Below are positions 25,978 through 35,093 of a stretch of 64,000 nt of DNA, one piece after another; positions within the stretch are counted from its first letter, which is position 1, and each line of letters opens with the position of its first letter. The position numbers were made by a program, and so were the translations under genes. The notes below the pieces were generated by a model. That model saw nothing but the letters and a program-made list of their open reading frames with translations. It ran no database searches and was not told the origin of the DNA. This DNA comes from Bacteroides fragilis NCTC 9343 (lineage in GTDB: Bacteria > Bacteroidota > Bacteroidia > Bacteroidales > Bacteroidaceae), in the NCBI RefSeq assembly GCF_000025985.1, contig NC_003228.3:1178001-1242000 (forward strand), read 5' to 3'.

Positions 25978-26763
25978 CTATAATCCTTTCTTTTTAGCTT
26001 CGTTCCAGATGGCATCCATTTCATCCAGGCTCATATCTTTTAGATTTTTACCTTCTTTAATGGTATGATCTTCCAGATAGTTAAATCGTCGGATGAATTT
26101 TTGGTTGGTACGTTCCAATGCATTGTCCGGGTTGATTTTATAAAGTCGGGCAGCATTGATGAGGCTGAACATGACATCTCCGAATTCTGCTTCTGCCTTA
26201 TCCTTATCCATATTGGCTACTTCCACCTGAAATTCGGCTATTTCTTCTTTTACTTTATCCCAAACCTGCTCTCTTTCTTCCCAATCGAATCCTACGTTGC
26301 GTGCTTTGTCCTGTATTCTGTAAGCTTTTATAAGTGAGGGTAAAGCAGCAGGTACACCGCTTAACACACTTTTATTGCCGTCTTTCTCCTTCAGTTTCAA
26401 TTGTTCCCAGTTTTCGGATACTTGTCCGGCTGTTTCTGCTTTTACTTCCCCGAATACATGGGGATGACGGAATATCAATTTCTCACAAAGTTTGTCGCAT
26501 ACATCTTTCATGTCGAAATCACCGGTTTCGGAACCGATTTTAGCATAAAAAGCTACGTGCAGCAGGACGTCTCCCAGTTCTTTGCAGATATCTTTTTTGT
26601 CGTTCCGCATTAATGCATCGCAAAGTTCGTAAGTTTCTTCAATAGTGTTGGGGCGCAGGCTTTCGTTAGTCTGCTTGCGGTCCCATGGACATTTTACCCG
26701 AAGTTCGTCGAGGATGTCCAGAAAGCGTCCGAACGCTTCCATTTGTTCTTCTCTTGTATGCAT
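25978..26763 (-). CDS. mazG: Nucleoside triphosphate pyrophosphohydrolase MazG
   Basis: 261 residues with two MazG domains. The first carries CPWDRKQTNESL, EETYELCDAL and KELGDVLLHVAFYA, giving the EExxE and ExxD metal ligands; the second (about 150-240) repeats the helices with EIAEFQVEVA and EAEFGDVMFSLIN. It hydrolyses NTPs to NMP and pyrophosphate and cleans damaged nucleotides. It lies 5 bases after the DUF3810 gene, on the same strand. Confidence 0.95.
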   Translation of the reverse strand: MHTREEQMEAFGRFLDILDELRVKCPWDRKQTNESLRPNTIEETYELCDALMRNDKKDICKELGDVLLHVAFYAKIGSETGDFDMKDVCDKLCEKLIFRHPHVFGEVKAETAGQVSENWEQLKLKEKDGNKSVLSGVPAALPSLIKAYRIQDKARNVGFDWEEREQVWDKVKEEIAEFQVEVANMDKDKAEAEFGDVMFSLINAARLYKINPDNALERTNQKFIRRFNYLEDHTIKEGKNLKDMSLDEMDAIWNEAKKKGL

Positions 26764-26768
26764 GTTTA

Positions 26769-27830
26769 TTATTTATTTGATTCTTTTTTCCATTCATTAT
26801 ATGAAATCAGCAGACCGATCACTTCCGAATAGTTCTTACGTCCACTTTCTATTTTGTTCCCTTTCAGATACAAATCATATATCCAATCCTGAATATCACC
26901 TATAAGCGGACTATACTTTGCCATCCAGTATTCCTGGTCTTTTCTGGCCAGCTCAATGATTTCCGGACGTATACTGCCGAATAACTTTTTATATTCCTCT
27001 TCTGTCATCAATTGGCGGGCATTGGCAAGTACATGGCCTAAAATAGAAAAATAACCGCTGAAACGGATTTCTTTATTTACGGAGCGGGTGCAGACCTGAT
27101 ATGCATAAAAGTTTGCTTCCGCTTCGCTGGTGATACCTAGCAAATGTGCCAGCTCATGAGTATAGGTTGCCGGATATTGTGGGGGAAGCAGGTCTCCGTT
27201 CAGTGTGAACTCACAGAAGAAAGGTCCCATGCTACCCGTCACGCCCACCATCGAAATCAATGGAGTGAACATCATGGTTTTTACCCGAGGACGGGAGTGT
27301 GGGGGACGGTGTATACCTAGTGTATCACTGATCAGGTTATATTGTCGGACTGCCTCTTTGCGGATTACTTCTTTATCGATCCGATTGACCGGCACATACG
27401 ATTCGTTCAGTTTTGAGATATAGTTGTCTACAAATTCATTGAAAATCTCAGGAGTGTAGGCAGTATATGGAATTCCGGTTCGTTCATAAAAATTCTTTTG
27501 TGAATAGTTGAGTCCCCATGCCAGATAGAACCAAACATAGATCCATAGCAAATATTCCACATCCCTTCTCAGTATTTTTTTCCAGCTTAATTTCAGTCGG
27601 ATTCGTGCATAAAACGGATAGGCGATCATTCCTCCAATGCTCAGTGCTATAAATAAGTCACCCAATGCAAAGGGGATAATGTTCGAAAAACCGGACAAGA
27701 TATATGAAATGACCGGATAGGCCGTACGGGCATACCCTTCGCCCAATGCCGGGAGCATCTGAGTGAGCCAGACAAGGGCTATTAAAGTCCCTAAAACAGA
27801 GTACCGTATGATTCGTTTCCTGTTTTTCAT
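26769..27830 (-). CDS. DUF3810 membrane protein with HELAH motif
   Basis: 353 residues. Three or four membrane helices lie in the first 110 residues, then a soluble domain. The domain contains YPATYTHELAHLLGITSE (about 217-233), an HExxH zinc-peptidase signature with a downstream Glu in EAEANFYAYQ, which would give a gluzincin-type site. DUF3810 is a Bacteroidota and Firmicutes family of unknown substrate. It is upstream of mazG and divergent from valS. Confidence 0.83.
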   Translation of the reverse strand: MKNRKRIIRYSVLGTLIALVWLTQMLPALGEGYARTAYPVISYILSGFSNIIPFALGDLFIALSIGGMIAYPFYARIRLKLSWKKILRRDVEYLLWIYVWFYLAWGLNYSQKNFYERTGIPYTAYTPEIFNEFVDNYISKLNESYVPVNRIDKEVIRKEAVRQYNLISDTLGIHRPPHSRPRVKTMMFTPLISMVGVTGSMGPFFCEFTLNGDLLPPQYPATYTHELAHLLGITSEAEANFYAYQVCTRSVNKEIRFSGYFSILGHVLANARQLMTEEEYKKLFGSIRPEIIELARKDQEYWMAKYSPLIGDIQDWIYDLYLKGNKIESGRKNYSEVIGLLISYNEWKKESNK

Positions 27831-27895
27831 TGCTTCTTCTTCCTTTCGGGGAACAAAAGTACATATTCCTGCCCCTATATTCTACTTATTTTTAT

Positions 27896-27904
27896 TAATT
27901 TTGC
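27896..27904 (+). promoter_or_regulatory. -7 box for valS
   Basis: TAATTTTGC matches TAnnTTTGC, 42 bases upstream of the valS ATG. Confidence 0.6.
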
Positions 27905-27946
27905 GCCAATCTTTCGCAATAAACTAATAAAATAGATAGATATAAC

Positions 27947-30577
27947 ATGGAATTAGCAAGTAAGTACAACCCTGCTGACGTGGAGGGGAAGTGGTATCAG
28001 TATTGGCTGGACCATAAATTATTCAGTTCGAAACCCGATGGACGTGAACCTTACACCATCGTCATTCCGCCCCCTAACGTCACCGGTGTGTTGCACATGG
28101 GACATATGCTTAATAATACCATTCAGGATATTCTTGTTCGTCGTGCACGTATGGAAGGTAAGAATGCTTGCTGGGTGCCGGGAACCGACCATGCCTCTAT
28201 TGCTACCGAAGCCAAGGTAGTGAATAAGTTGGCCGCACAGGGTATTAAGAAAACCGATCTGAGCCGTGACGAGTTTCTGAAGCATGCCTGGGCATGGACA
28301 GACGAACACGGTGGTATCATCCTGAAGCAGCTTCGTAAGTTAGGTGCATCGTGTGACTGGGACCGTACGGCTTTTACTATGGATGAAAAGCGCAGTGAAA
28401 GTGTGCTGAAGGTATTTGTCGATCTCTATAATAAGGGACTTATCTACCGGGGAGTACGTATGGTTAACTGGGACCCGAAAGCACTGACAGCCCTGTCGGA
28501 CGAGGAGGTGATTTATAAAGAAGAACATGGAAAGCTGTTTTACCTGAGATACAAGATTGAAGGAGAAGACGGATATGCAGTGGTTGCCACTACCCGTCCG
28601 GAAACGATTATGGGTGACACGGCCATGTGTATCAACCCGAACGATCCGAAGAATCAGCATCTCAAAGGAAAGAAAGTAATAGTTCCCTTGGTAGGCCGTG
28701 TGATTCCTGTTATCGAAGATGACTATGTGGATATCGAATTTGGTACCGGTTGCCTGAAAGTGACTCCGGCACATGACGTAAACGACTATATGCTGGGCGA
28801 AAAATATAATTTGCCGAGTATCGATATATTCAATGATAACGGTACGATCAGCGAAGCTGCCGGAATGTATATCGGTATGGATCGCTTTGACGTCCGTAAG
28901 CAGATTGAGAAGGATCTTGAAGCAGCCGGACTGCTGGAGAAGACAGAGGCTTACACCAACAAAGTGGGATATTCAGAGCGTACCAACGTGGTCATCGAAC
29001 CGAAGTTGTCTATGCAATGGTTCCTCAAGATGGAACATCTGGCCCAGATCGCTCTTGAACCGGTGATGAAGGATGATATTAAATTCTATCCTGCCAAGTA
29101 TAAGAATACCTACCGTCATTGGATGGAGAATATCAAGGATTGGTGTATCAGCCGTCAATTGTGGTGGGGACACCGCATCCCGGCATATTTCCTGCCCGAA
29201 GGCGGATATGTGGTAGCTGTGACCGATGAGGAAGCCTTGAAGCTGGCTCGGGAAAAGACTGGCAATCCTAACTTGAAGATGACCGATCTTCGTCAGGATG
29301 AAGACTGCCTGGACACTTGGTTCTCTTCCTGGTTATGGCCTATCTCTCTGTTCGACGGCATCAATAATCCGGGTAATGAAGAAATCAATTATTACTATCC
29401 GACAAGCGATCTGGTGACCGGACCGGATATCATCTTCTTCTGGGTAGCCCGTATGATTATGGCCGGTTACGAATATGAAGGAAAAATGCCGTTCAAGAAT
29501 GTATATTTCACGGGTATCGTTCGCGATAAACTGGGACGTAAAATGTCTAAGTCACTCGGTAACTCGCCCGATCCGTTGGAATTGATTGAAAAGTACGGAG
29601 CAGATGGTGTACGTATGGGTATGATGCTCTCGGCTCCTGCCGGGAATGACATTCTCTTTGATGACGCGCTTTGCGAGCAGGGACGAAATTTCTGCAATAA
29701 GATATGGAATGCTTTCCGATTGGTGAAAGGTTGGGAGAACGGAATGGGAACAATCGATATTCCGGCAGATGCTCACCTGGCTGTACAGTGGTTTGACCAG
29801 AGACTGGATGCCGCTGCTGTCGAAGTTGCCGATTTGTTTAGCAAATATCGTCTGAGCGAAGCATTGATGCTGATTTATAAACTGTTCTGGGACGAATTCT
29901 CTTCATGGTTGCTCGAGATTGTGAAGCCGGCTTACGGACAGCCCGTTAACGGATTCATTTACTCGATGACGTTAAGTGCTTTCGAACGTCTGCTGGCTAT
30001 GCTCCATCCTTTCATGCCGTTTATTACGGAAGAGTTGTGGCAGCAGTTGCGCGAGCGTGAACCGGGTGCAAGCCTGATGGTACAGCCTTTGGGAGAACCG
30101 GGAGAGGTAAACGAAGAATTTCTCCAGCAGTTCGAAACAGCTAAAGAAATCATCAGCAGTGTACGTACCATTCGTTTGCAGAAGAATATCGCATTGAAAG
30201 AACCGCTTGAATTGCAGGTAGTCGGAGCCAATCCGGTAGAAAAGATGAATCCTGTCATTCGTAAAATGTGTAATCTGTCTGCCATCGAGGTAGTGGACGC
30301 AAAGGCCGACGGAGCTTCTTCGTTCATGATAGGAACCACTGAATTTGCGGTGCCCTTGGGCAATATGATCGATGTCGATGCCGAGATAGCACGCATGGAA
30401 GCCGAGCTGAAACACAAAGAAGGTTTCTTGCAGGGAGTTTTAAAGAAATTGAGCAATGAAAAGTTTGTAAATAACGCTCCGGCAGCCGTTATCGAGATGG
30501 AGCGCAAGAAACAGGCGGATGCCGAAAGCATCATCCAGTCGCTCAAGGAAAGTATTGCTTCCCTGAAAAATGTATAA
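27947..30577 (+). CDS. valS: Valyl-tRNA synthetase
   Basis: 876 residues, class I synthetase. The HIGH motif is HMGH (residues 50-53) in [19 protein letters not shown] is at about 532-536 in [12 protein letters not shown], and the editing domain (about 190-350) contains [12 protein letters not shown]. The tail is the ValS coiled coil ([18 protein letters not shown]). It charges tRNA-Val. Length is normal, no break seen. Confidence 0.98.
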   Translation: MELASKYNPADVEGKWYQYWLDHKLFSSKPDGREPYTIVIPPPNVTGVLHMGHMLNNTIQDILVRRARMEGKNACWVPGTDHASIATEAKVVNKLAAQGIKKTDLSRDEFLKHAWAWTDEHGGIILKQLRKLGASCDWDRTAFTMDEKRSESVLKVFVDLYNKGLIYRGVRMVNWDPKALTALSDEEVIYKEEHGKLFYLRYKIEGEDGYAVVATTRPETIMGDTAMCINPNDPKNQHLKGKKVIVPLVGRVIPVIEDDYVDIEFGTGCLKVTPAHDVNDYMLGEKYNLPSIDIFNDNGTISEAAGMYIGMDRFDVRKQIEKDLEAAGLLEKTEAYTNKVGYSERTNVVIEPKLSMQWFLKMEHLAQIALEPVMKDDIKFYPAKYKNTYRHWMENIKDWCISRQLWWGHRIPAYFLPEGGYVVAVTDEEALKLAREKTGNPNLKMTDLRQDEDCLDTWFSSWLWPISLFDGINNPGNEEINYYYPTSDLVTGPDIIFFWVARMIMAGYEYEGKMPFKNVYFTGIVRDKLGRKMSKSLGNSPDPLELIEKYGADGVRMGMMLSAPAGNDILFDDALCEQGRNFCNKIWNAFRLVKGWENGMGTIDIPADAHLAVQWFDQRLDAAAVEVADLFSKYRLSEALMLIYKLFWDEFSSWLLEIVKPAYGQPVNGFIYSMTLSAFERLLAMLHPFMPFITEELWQQLREREPGASLMVQPLGEPGEVNEEFLQQFETAKEIISSVRTIRLQKNIALKEPLELQVVGANPVEKMNPVIRKMCNLSAIEVVDAKADGASSFMIGTTEFAVPLGNMIDVDAEIARMEAELKHKEGFLQGVLKKLSNEKFVNNAPAAVIEMERKKQADAESIIQSLKESIASLKNV

Positions 30578-30608
30578 GATCCACTTCTTACGAAGATAAA
30601 AACAGAAA

Positions 30609-30639
30609 GGTACTCTAAAAATAACAGAGTACCTTTTTT
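30609..30639 (+). terminator. valS terminator
   Basis: GGTACTCT and AGAGTACC form a perfect 8-bp stem, followed by six Ts. Confidence 0.85.
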
Positions 30640-30659
30640 CGTATACGGAGAAATAGTCA

Positions 30660-30667
30660 TACCTTTG
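30660..30667 (+). promoter_or_regulatory. -7 box for the histidine kinase
   Basis: TACCTTTG, 28 bases before the kinase ATG and after the valS terminator. Confidence 0.5.
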
Positions 30668-30695
30668 TTTCCGCTCAAAAGAAACGAACATACAA

Positions 30696-32597
30696 ATGAA
30701 ACAGACACCATTCAGATGCCTTTGCCTCCTTCTTATATTGTTGGGAGCTGTTCATTCCCGGCTATCTGCCCATACAGATAAAACAAGGGAAGACGTATTG
30801 TTTCTAAATTCTATCAATTTCAACCTTCCATGGGCAAAGGATGTGTTCTGGTATACGCACCAAGCCCTGCAAAAGAAGAATATCTCCGTAAAGGCCGAGT
30901 CCCTTTCGGTGCCCGCTTTGTGTAACCGTAAAGAAGCAGCAGCCGTAGTAGAGCAGTTACGGCGGAAATACGATGTGCCTCCCCGACTGATCGTCTTTAT
31001 CGGCGATCCGGGATGGATTGTTTGCCGTGAACTTTTTGATGATGTCTGGAAAGATGTACCGGTCATCATTACCAACACCCGCGACCGTCTGCCGGCTACA
31101 CTCGACATCTTGCTTTCACACGAAGAGCTGACCGAATCGAATACTGTCCCCGCTTATGAATGGCGGAAAGGATATAACGTGACTACTCTGGGGCAAGTAT
31201 ATTATGTGAAAGAAACCATCGGGCTGATGCGGCAGCTGATGCCGGATATGAAGCGTTTGGCTTTCATCTCAGACGACAGATACATCAGTGAGGCAGTTCG
31301 CGGAGATGTAGAGCAGGCAATGACCGGATCTTTTCCGGAGTTGGCCTTTGAACAGCTGTCCACCAGGAATATTTCTACCGAGATGTTACTCGATACCTTG
31401 AAGAGTTATGATAAAACCACGGGACTCATTTATTATTCCTGGTTCGAGACTCATAACCAGGATGATAACAATTATCTGTTCGATCATATTCAGGAGATTA
31501 TTACTCGCTTCGTACATTCCCCTCTGTTTTTGTTGGCTCCCGAGGATCTGTCCAACAATACTTTCGCCGGAGGATATTATGTTTCAGTGGAGTCCTTCGG
31601 CGATTCATTGTTACAGCTGATTCATCGTGTCCTGGAAGGTGAGTTTCCGCGAGACATTCCTCCCGCTCTCGGAGGAAAACCTGCTGCTTACCTCTGTTAT
31701 CCGGCTTTGCAGTCGTATGACATACCGGTTTCCCTTTATCCGAAAGAGGCTGTGTACATCAATCTGCCTGTCAGCTTCTTCGAGCAGTATAAGAAGGAGA
31801 TTCTGATGACTGTTGTCTTGCTGTTGGTGGTGGTCAGTGCCGTAGGCTATTATATTCATATTCTTAAAAGAGCCCATCAGCGAATGAAAGAAGCGCAGCT
31901 GAAAGCCGAGGAAGCCAATCAGCTTAAGTCGGCCTTTCTGGCTAATATGAGTCATGAGATACGTACTCCTCTCAATGCCATTGTCGGTTTCTCGAATCTG
32001 CTTTCTATGGTAGAAGATAAAGAAGAAATGCTGGAGTATGCCGGTATTATCGAAACCAATACCGAACTTTTGCTTCAACTGATTAACGATATTTTGGATA
32101 TGTCGAAGATAGAATCCGGAATGTATGACTTTCATGTGACTCAGGTGGATGCCAATCAGTTGATGTCGGAAGTCGAACAGGTAGCCCGTTTGCGTATCAG
32201 GACAGACGAAGTCTCCCTCTCGTTTGCCGAACGTTTACCCCAATGTGTTTTCCATACTGATAAGAACCGCTTGATACAGGTTCTTACCAATTTGGTTGTC
32301 AATGCCATAAAGTTCACTTCGCAGGGAGAGATTCAGATCGGGTATCGGCTGCAAGATGCCCATACGTTATACTTCTATGTATCCGATACCGGTTGTGGTA
32401 TGTCCGCCGAGCAATGCGAACATGTTTTTGAGCGCTTTGTCAAATACAACACTTTTATACAAGGCACCGGATTGGGACTGTCTATCTGCAAAATGATTAT
32501 TGAGAAGTTGGGGGGCGAGATCGGGGTTCAGTCCGAGTCCGGCAAAGGTTCTGTCTTTTGGTTCACTCTTCCTTACCGGGCTTCGGCCTCTTTGTAA
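30696..32597 (+). CDS. Membrane sensor histidine kinase, orphan
   Basis: 633 residues. A signal segment ([14 protein letters not shown]) is followed by a periplasmic region of about 340 residues that looks like the ABC-type substrate-binding proteins found fused to sensor kinases ([29 protein letters not shown]). One membrane helix lies at about 369-390. Then come a short coiled coil, HisKA with the phospho-acceptor His420 in [10 protein letters not shown], and HATPase with DTGCGMS and [11 protein letters not shown]. There is no receiver domain and no response regulator beside it. The ligand is unknown. Its 3' end overlaps the convergent HU-like gene by 35 bases. Confidence 0.9.
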   Translation: MKQTPFRCLCLLLILLGAVHSRLSAHTDKTREDVLFLNSINFNLPWAKDVFWYTHQALQKKNISVKAESLSVPALCNRKEAAAVVEQLRRKYDVPPRLIVFIGDPGWIVCRELFDDVWKDVPVIITNTRDRLPATLDILLSHEELTESNTVPAYEWRKGYNVTTLGQVYYVKETIGLMRQLMPDMKRLAFISDDRYISEAVRGDVEQAMTGSFPELAFEQLSTRNISTEMLLDTLKSYDKTTGLIYYSWFETHNQDDNNYLFDHIQEIITRFVHSPLFLLAPEDLSNNTFAGGYYVSVESFGDSLLQLIHRVLEGEFPRDIPPALGGKPAAYLCYPALQSYDIPVSLYPKEAVYINLPVSFFEQYKKEILMTVVLLLVVVSAVGYYIHILKRAHQRMKEAQLKAEEANQLKSAFLANMSHEIRTPLNAIVGFSNLLSMVEDKEEMLEYAGIIETNTELLLQLINDILDMSKIESGMYDFHVTQVDANQLMSEVEQVARLRIRTDEVSLSFAERLPQCVFHTDKNRLIQVLTNLVVNAIKFTSQGEIQIGYRLQDAHTLYFYVSDTGCGMSAEQCEHVFERFVKYNTFIQGTGLGLSICKMIIEKLGGEIGVQSESGKGSVFWFTLPYRASASL

Positions 32598-32991
32598 ATC
32601 GCAGTTGCATGCTTTCGAATTCGCAATGTTTCACGTCGTAGGTGAACGCAGTATCGGCCCGGAAGCAAATGCGTGTCAATCTGACTTTGTTGGGTGTACA
32701 TTCTTCGGGAGTTTCGCAGCCCTCGCTGCTTAAGGCCGGGTAGAAAGTTCCCAATCCGCGGATAGTGACGGTCCTTCCTTCTTTCATATGTCGTGCGATG
32801 GCTTTCGGGAGTTGTTCGAGTACAGACAGTACGTCGCCTGCCGAGAGTGAACTGTTGTCGTGCAGGTCCTCCGCTAATTGTTTTTCACTGACTCCTTTGT
32901 TCTGAATGGCACTGGGCACGGCATAGTAGAGCTCTTTAACTTCATTACCGCTCTGATCTTTTTTCTTCCTGACTACATAGTTTATAGGCAT
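32563..32991 (-). CDS. HU/IHF-like DNA-binding protein
   Basis: 142 residues of the Bacteroidota HU-like family: start [12 protein letters not shown], then [21 protein letters not shown] and the strand [16 protein letters not shown], the usual HU beta arm region. It is longer than classical HU (about 90) because of an N-terminal strand and a C-terminal tail. It binds DNA as a dimer. The upstream region holds two striking palindromes, and its end overlaps the kinase gene. Confidence 0.85.
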   Translation of the reverse strand: MPINYVVRKKKDQSGNEVKELYYAVPSAIQNKGVSEKQLAEDLHDNSSLSAGDVLSVLEQLPKAIARHMKEGRTVTIRGLGTFYPALSSEGCETPEECTPNKVRLTRICFRADTAFTYDVKHCEFESMQLRFTKRPKPGKEE

Positions 32992-33063
32992 ATACTTTTA
33001 TCTTTAAGGTTAGTTATCGTTTTCTCTGTACTCTCTGTACGGGAAGCATAGACTTTAGGAGTG

Positions 33064-33125
33064 CTGACATGGGGGTGTCGCAGTGTGTGACACCCCCATG
33101 TCAGACTATCCGACACCCGGGTGTC
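33064..33125. repeat. Two perfect palindromes built on GACACCC
   Basis: CTGACATGGGGGTGTC (33,064-33,079) and GACACCCCCATGTCAG (33,089-33,104) form a perfect 16-bp inverted repeat with a 9-base centre. Nine bases on, GACACCCGGGTGTC (33,112-33,125) is a perfect 14-bp palindrome. They lie between the sigma gene and the HU-like gene, both minus strand. No T-run follows, so they look more like protein-binding sites than a terminator. Confidence 0.6.
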
Positions 33126-33200
33126 AGATATCGTATGCTACTGCCAAATGTACGTAAAGATAAGGAGATCTGCAACGAAACTAAGAACTGTTTCGTCCTT

Positions 33201-33782
33201 TCAATGCAGGAGGAAAGGAAGTAATAAGGGGAGATACTCCTTCAGGTCGATGCGCAACTGTTTTAAGGCCTGTTGAATCCGGTAATCGATTGTTTTGGGA
33301 GACACTCCCAGTCGTTCGGCTATTTCATTGTATGTCAGATTCTGAAAGCGGTTGAGTTCGAATGCTTCGCGTACATTCTCGGGAAGTCGTGCCAGAGCTT
33401 CTTCTATTTTTTCGGTTAACTCCTGTATAGCGTAGAAGTCGGGATCATCATACTGCGATTGGAGATTATCGAATATCATTTTTTCGATCCGTTGTTTCAC
33501 TTCGTTCCGGTTGATGAGAGTCAGGCAGCGGTTTTTAACAGCCTTGAACAAATAACTTTTTAAGGAACTCTCGAATGCCTGCATTTCTTTATTTTCCCAA
33601 AGCCAGACCATGACGTCCGATACGATCTCCTGGCCGTCATCCGGTTCGACAAAGAGCCGGGCATAGGCACAAAGAGCCGGGTAATGCCTGAGAAACAATG
33701 CTTCGAATGCGCCTTCGTTTCCCTGCTGAACCTGGAAGAACAGAGTTTCATCGCTTACTGTGCGCGAGGTGTCGTTATACAT
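33201..33782 (-). CDS. ECF sigma factor of uptake locus 1
   Basis: 193 residues from ATG at 33,782 (MYNDTSRTVSDETLFF); an upstream ATG would add 13 residues with no family match. Region 2 has FLRHYPALCAYARLFV and SDVMVWLWENKE; region 4 has LPENVREAFELNRFQNLTYNEIAERLG and the helix SPKTIDYRIQQALKQL. This is the Bacteroides PUL-type ECF family. It is divergent from fecR, whose product should bind and restrain it until the STN domain of the SusC partner signals substrate. Confidence 0.92.
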   Translation of the reverse strand: MYNDTSRTVSDETLFFQVQQGNEGAFEALFLRHYPALCAYARLFVEPDDGQEIVSDVMVWLWENKEMQAFESSLKSYLFKAVKNRCLTLINRNEVKQRIEKMIFDNLQSQYDDPDFYAIQELTEKIEEALARLPENVREAFELNRFQNLTYNEIAERLGVSPKTIDYRIQQALKQLRIDLKEYLPLLLPFLLH

Positions 33783-33839
33783 GTAGACCTTCGTTTTGGG
33801 CAAAAATAATATTATTTTCAAAAAAAATACGTTTTTTGG

Positions 33840-33869
33840 TTAGGAGATTTCTATTTTGGTTCGTCTTAT
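33840..33869 (+). promoter_or_regulatory. Candidate ECF promoter of fecR, locus 1
   Basis: TTAGGA, 17 bases, GTCTTAT. The identical two boxes with the identical spacer occur before the second fecR (43,131-43,160), although the spacer bases and the downstream genes differ. Start codon follows 17 bases later. Confidence 0.6.
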
Positions 33870-33886
33870 CTATAAAAGCACGAATT

Positions 33887-34912
33887 ATGGATGAATCCTG
33901 TTACATTAATGAGTCGGTTCTTTTAAATTATTTTGCGGGGGAGCTCCCAGCCGATCGCCGGAAAGAGGTGGAGGAATGGATAGCGGCTTCGGAAGATAAC
34001 GAGAAGATGGCACGAGATATTTTCCGGCTCTACCGCGCGGCAGACACACTAGACTATATGAATCGGGTGGATGCTTCCGCAGCCTTACAGCAGGTGAAGG
34101 GCAGAATACACAAACATCGACATAGAATCTCCTGGATGGTTTGGGGGCAGCGTATTGCTGCTTGTATGGCGTTACCGCTGCTTGCCACCACCCTTTATTT
34201 AATTCTGAAAAATCCGCCGCAAGAATATGTGGAGATACGGACCAATCCCGGTATGGTGGCTGAGGCAAATTTACCGGACGGTACCAAAGTCTGGCTTAAC
34301 TCCGGATCTTCACTGAAACATCCTGTTAAGTTTACAGGGGATACGCGTACGGTGGAACTTGACGGGGAGGCTTACTTCTCTGTCCGTAAAGACAGGAGTA
34401 AACGGTTTGTGGTCAATACTCCTTTCAATATACAGACCGAAGTATTGGGTACGGAGTTCAATATGGAAGCATACCGGACGGATAGTGTAGTCAGGACAAC
34501 GTTGGTATCGGGATCGGTCAGGTTGTCATTTTTGGGGAAAGGCGATACAAAAGAAACATTCGTCATGAAGCCCGATGAAGAATTTGTATATAATACGGCG
34601 ACACACGAGGCACGGGCCGAAAAATCGTATGTGGAGATCTATACAGCCTGGAAGAACGGTCAGGTAGTGCTTAAAAACACATCATTGGCCGAAACGCTGA
34701 AGATACTCAGCAAGAGGTTTAATGTAGAGTTTATCGTGAAAGATTCCACACTATATGCCAATTCTTTCACCGGTGTGTTCAGCAGGCAGTATTTGCCGTT
34801 GATCCTTGAACACTTCAGATATGCATCCGGAATACAGTATAAATACCTTGATCTGGAGTATGATGCCACACACAAGGCAATACAGGAAAAAACAAAGATA
34901 GAATTATATTAA
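33887..34912 (+). CDS. FecR-family anti-sigma factor, locus 1
   Basis: 341 residues from ATG at 33,887; the longer frame upstream runs back over the sigma gene and is not used. A cytoplasmic sigma-binding part (1-75, VLLNYFAGELPADRRKEVEEW) precedes one membrane helix at about 88-105. The periplasmic FecR domain follows (TNPGMVAEANLPDGTKVWLN, VELDGEAYFSVRKD), and a C-terminal STN-like region is marked by SLAETLKILSKRFNVEF. It should hold the divergent ECF sigma inactive and release it on contact with the SusC of the locus. Confidence 0.93.
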   Translation: MDESCYINESVLLNYFAGELPADRRKEVEEWIAASEDNEKMARDIFRLYRAADTLDYMNRVDASAALQQVKGRIHKHRHRISWMVWGQRIAACMALPLLATTLYLILKNPPQEYVEIRTNPGMVAEANLPDGTKVWLNSGSSLKHPVKFTGDTRTVELDGEAYFSVRKDRSKRFVVNTPFNIQTEVLGTEFNMEAYRTDSVVRTTLVSGSVRLSFLGKGDTKETFVMKPDEEFVYNTATHEARAEKSYVEIYTAWKNGQVVLKNTSLAETLKILSKRFNVEFIVKDSTLYANSFTGVFSRQYLPLILEHFRYASGIQYKYLDLEYDATHKAIQEKTKIELY

Positions 34913-34953
34913 CCGTTTGAGTATGAAACTTTAAAATCATTTTTATTACTACT

Positions 34954-35051
34954 ATGACAGCACGCTCTCCCTAAAACAAAAAACATACAGGAAGATATTG
35001 GCGTATCTACCTGTATGAAAGTCCACCGTCAGTTTGTTTGGCGACAAACTG
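34954..35051 (+). ncRNA. Two-hairpin susC leader with TTGGCG loops, copy 1
   Basis: A six-codon frame (ATG 34,954 to TAA 34,974, MTARSP) is followed by hairpin 1: CATACAGG, A, AGATA, loop TTGGCG, TATCT, A, CCTGTATG (34,984-35,017). Hairpin 2 is CAGTTTGT, loop TTGGCG, ACAAACTG (35,030-35,051). The susC start is 43 bases later. A second copy with the same loops and changed but still paired stems lies before the other susC at 44,216-44,321. Confidence 0.7.
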
Positions 35052-35093
35052 TGCGGCAAATAGAATTTTTTAAATCAAAATCACTACAAATCT

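Noticed and set aside
29959..30711. 250-codon frame opposite the end of valS
   Set aside because: Antisense shadow of a conserved synthetase; no independent motif.
33698..33886. N-terminal extension of the first fecR
   Set aside because: It runs across the divergent sigma gene and the candidate promoter; the FecR family start is at 33,887.
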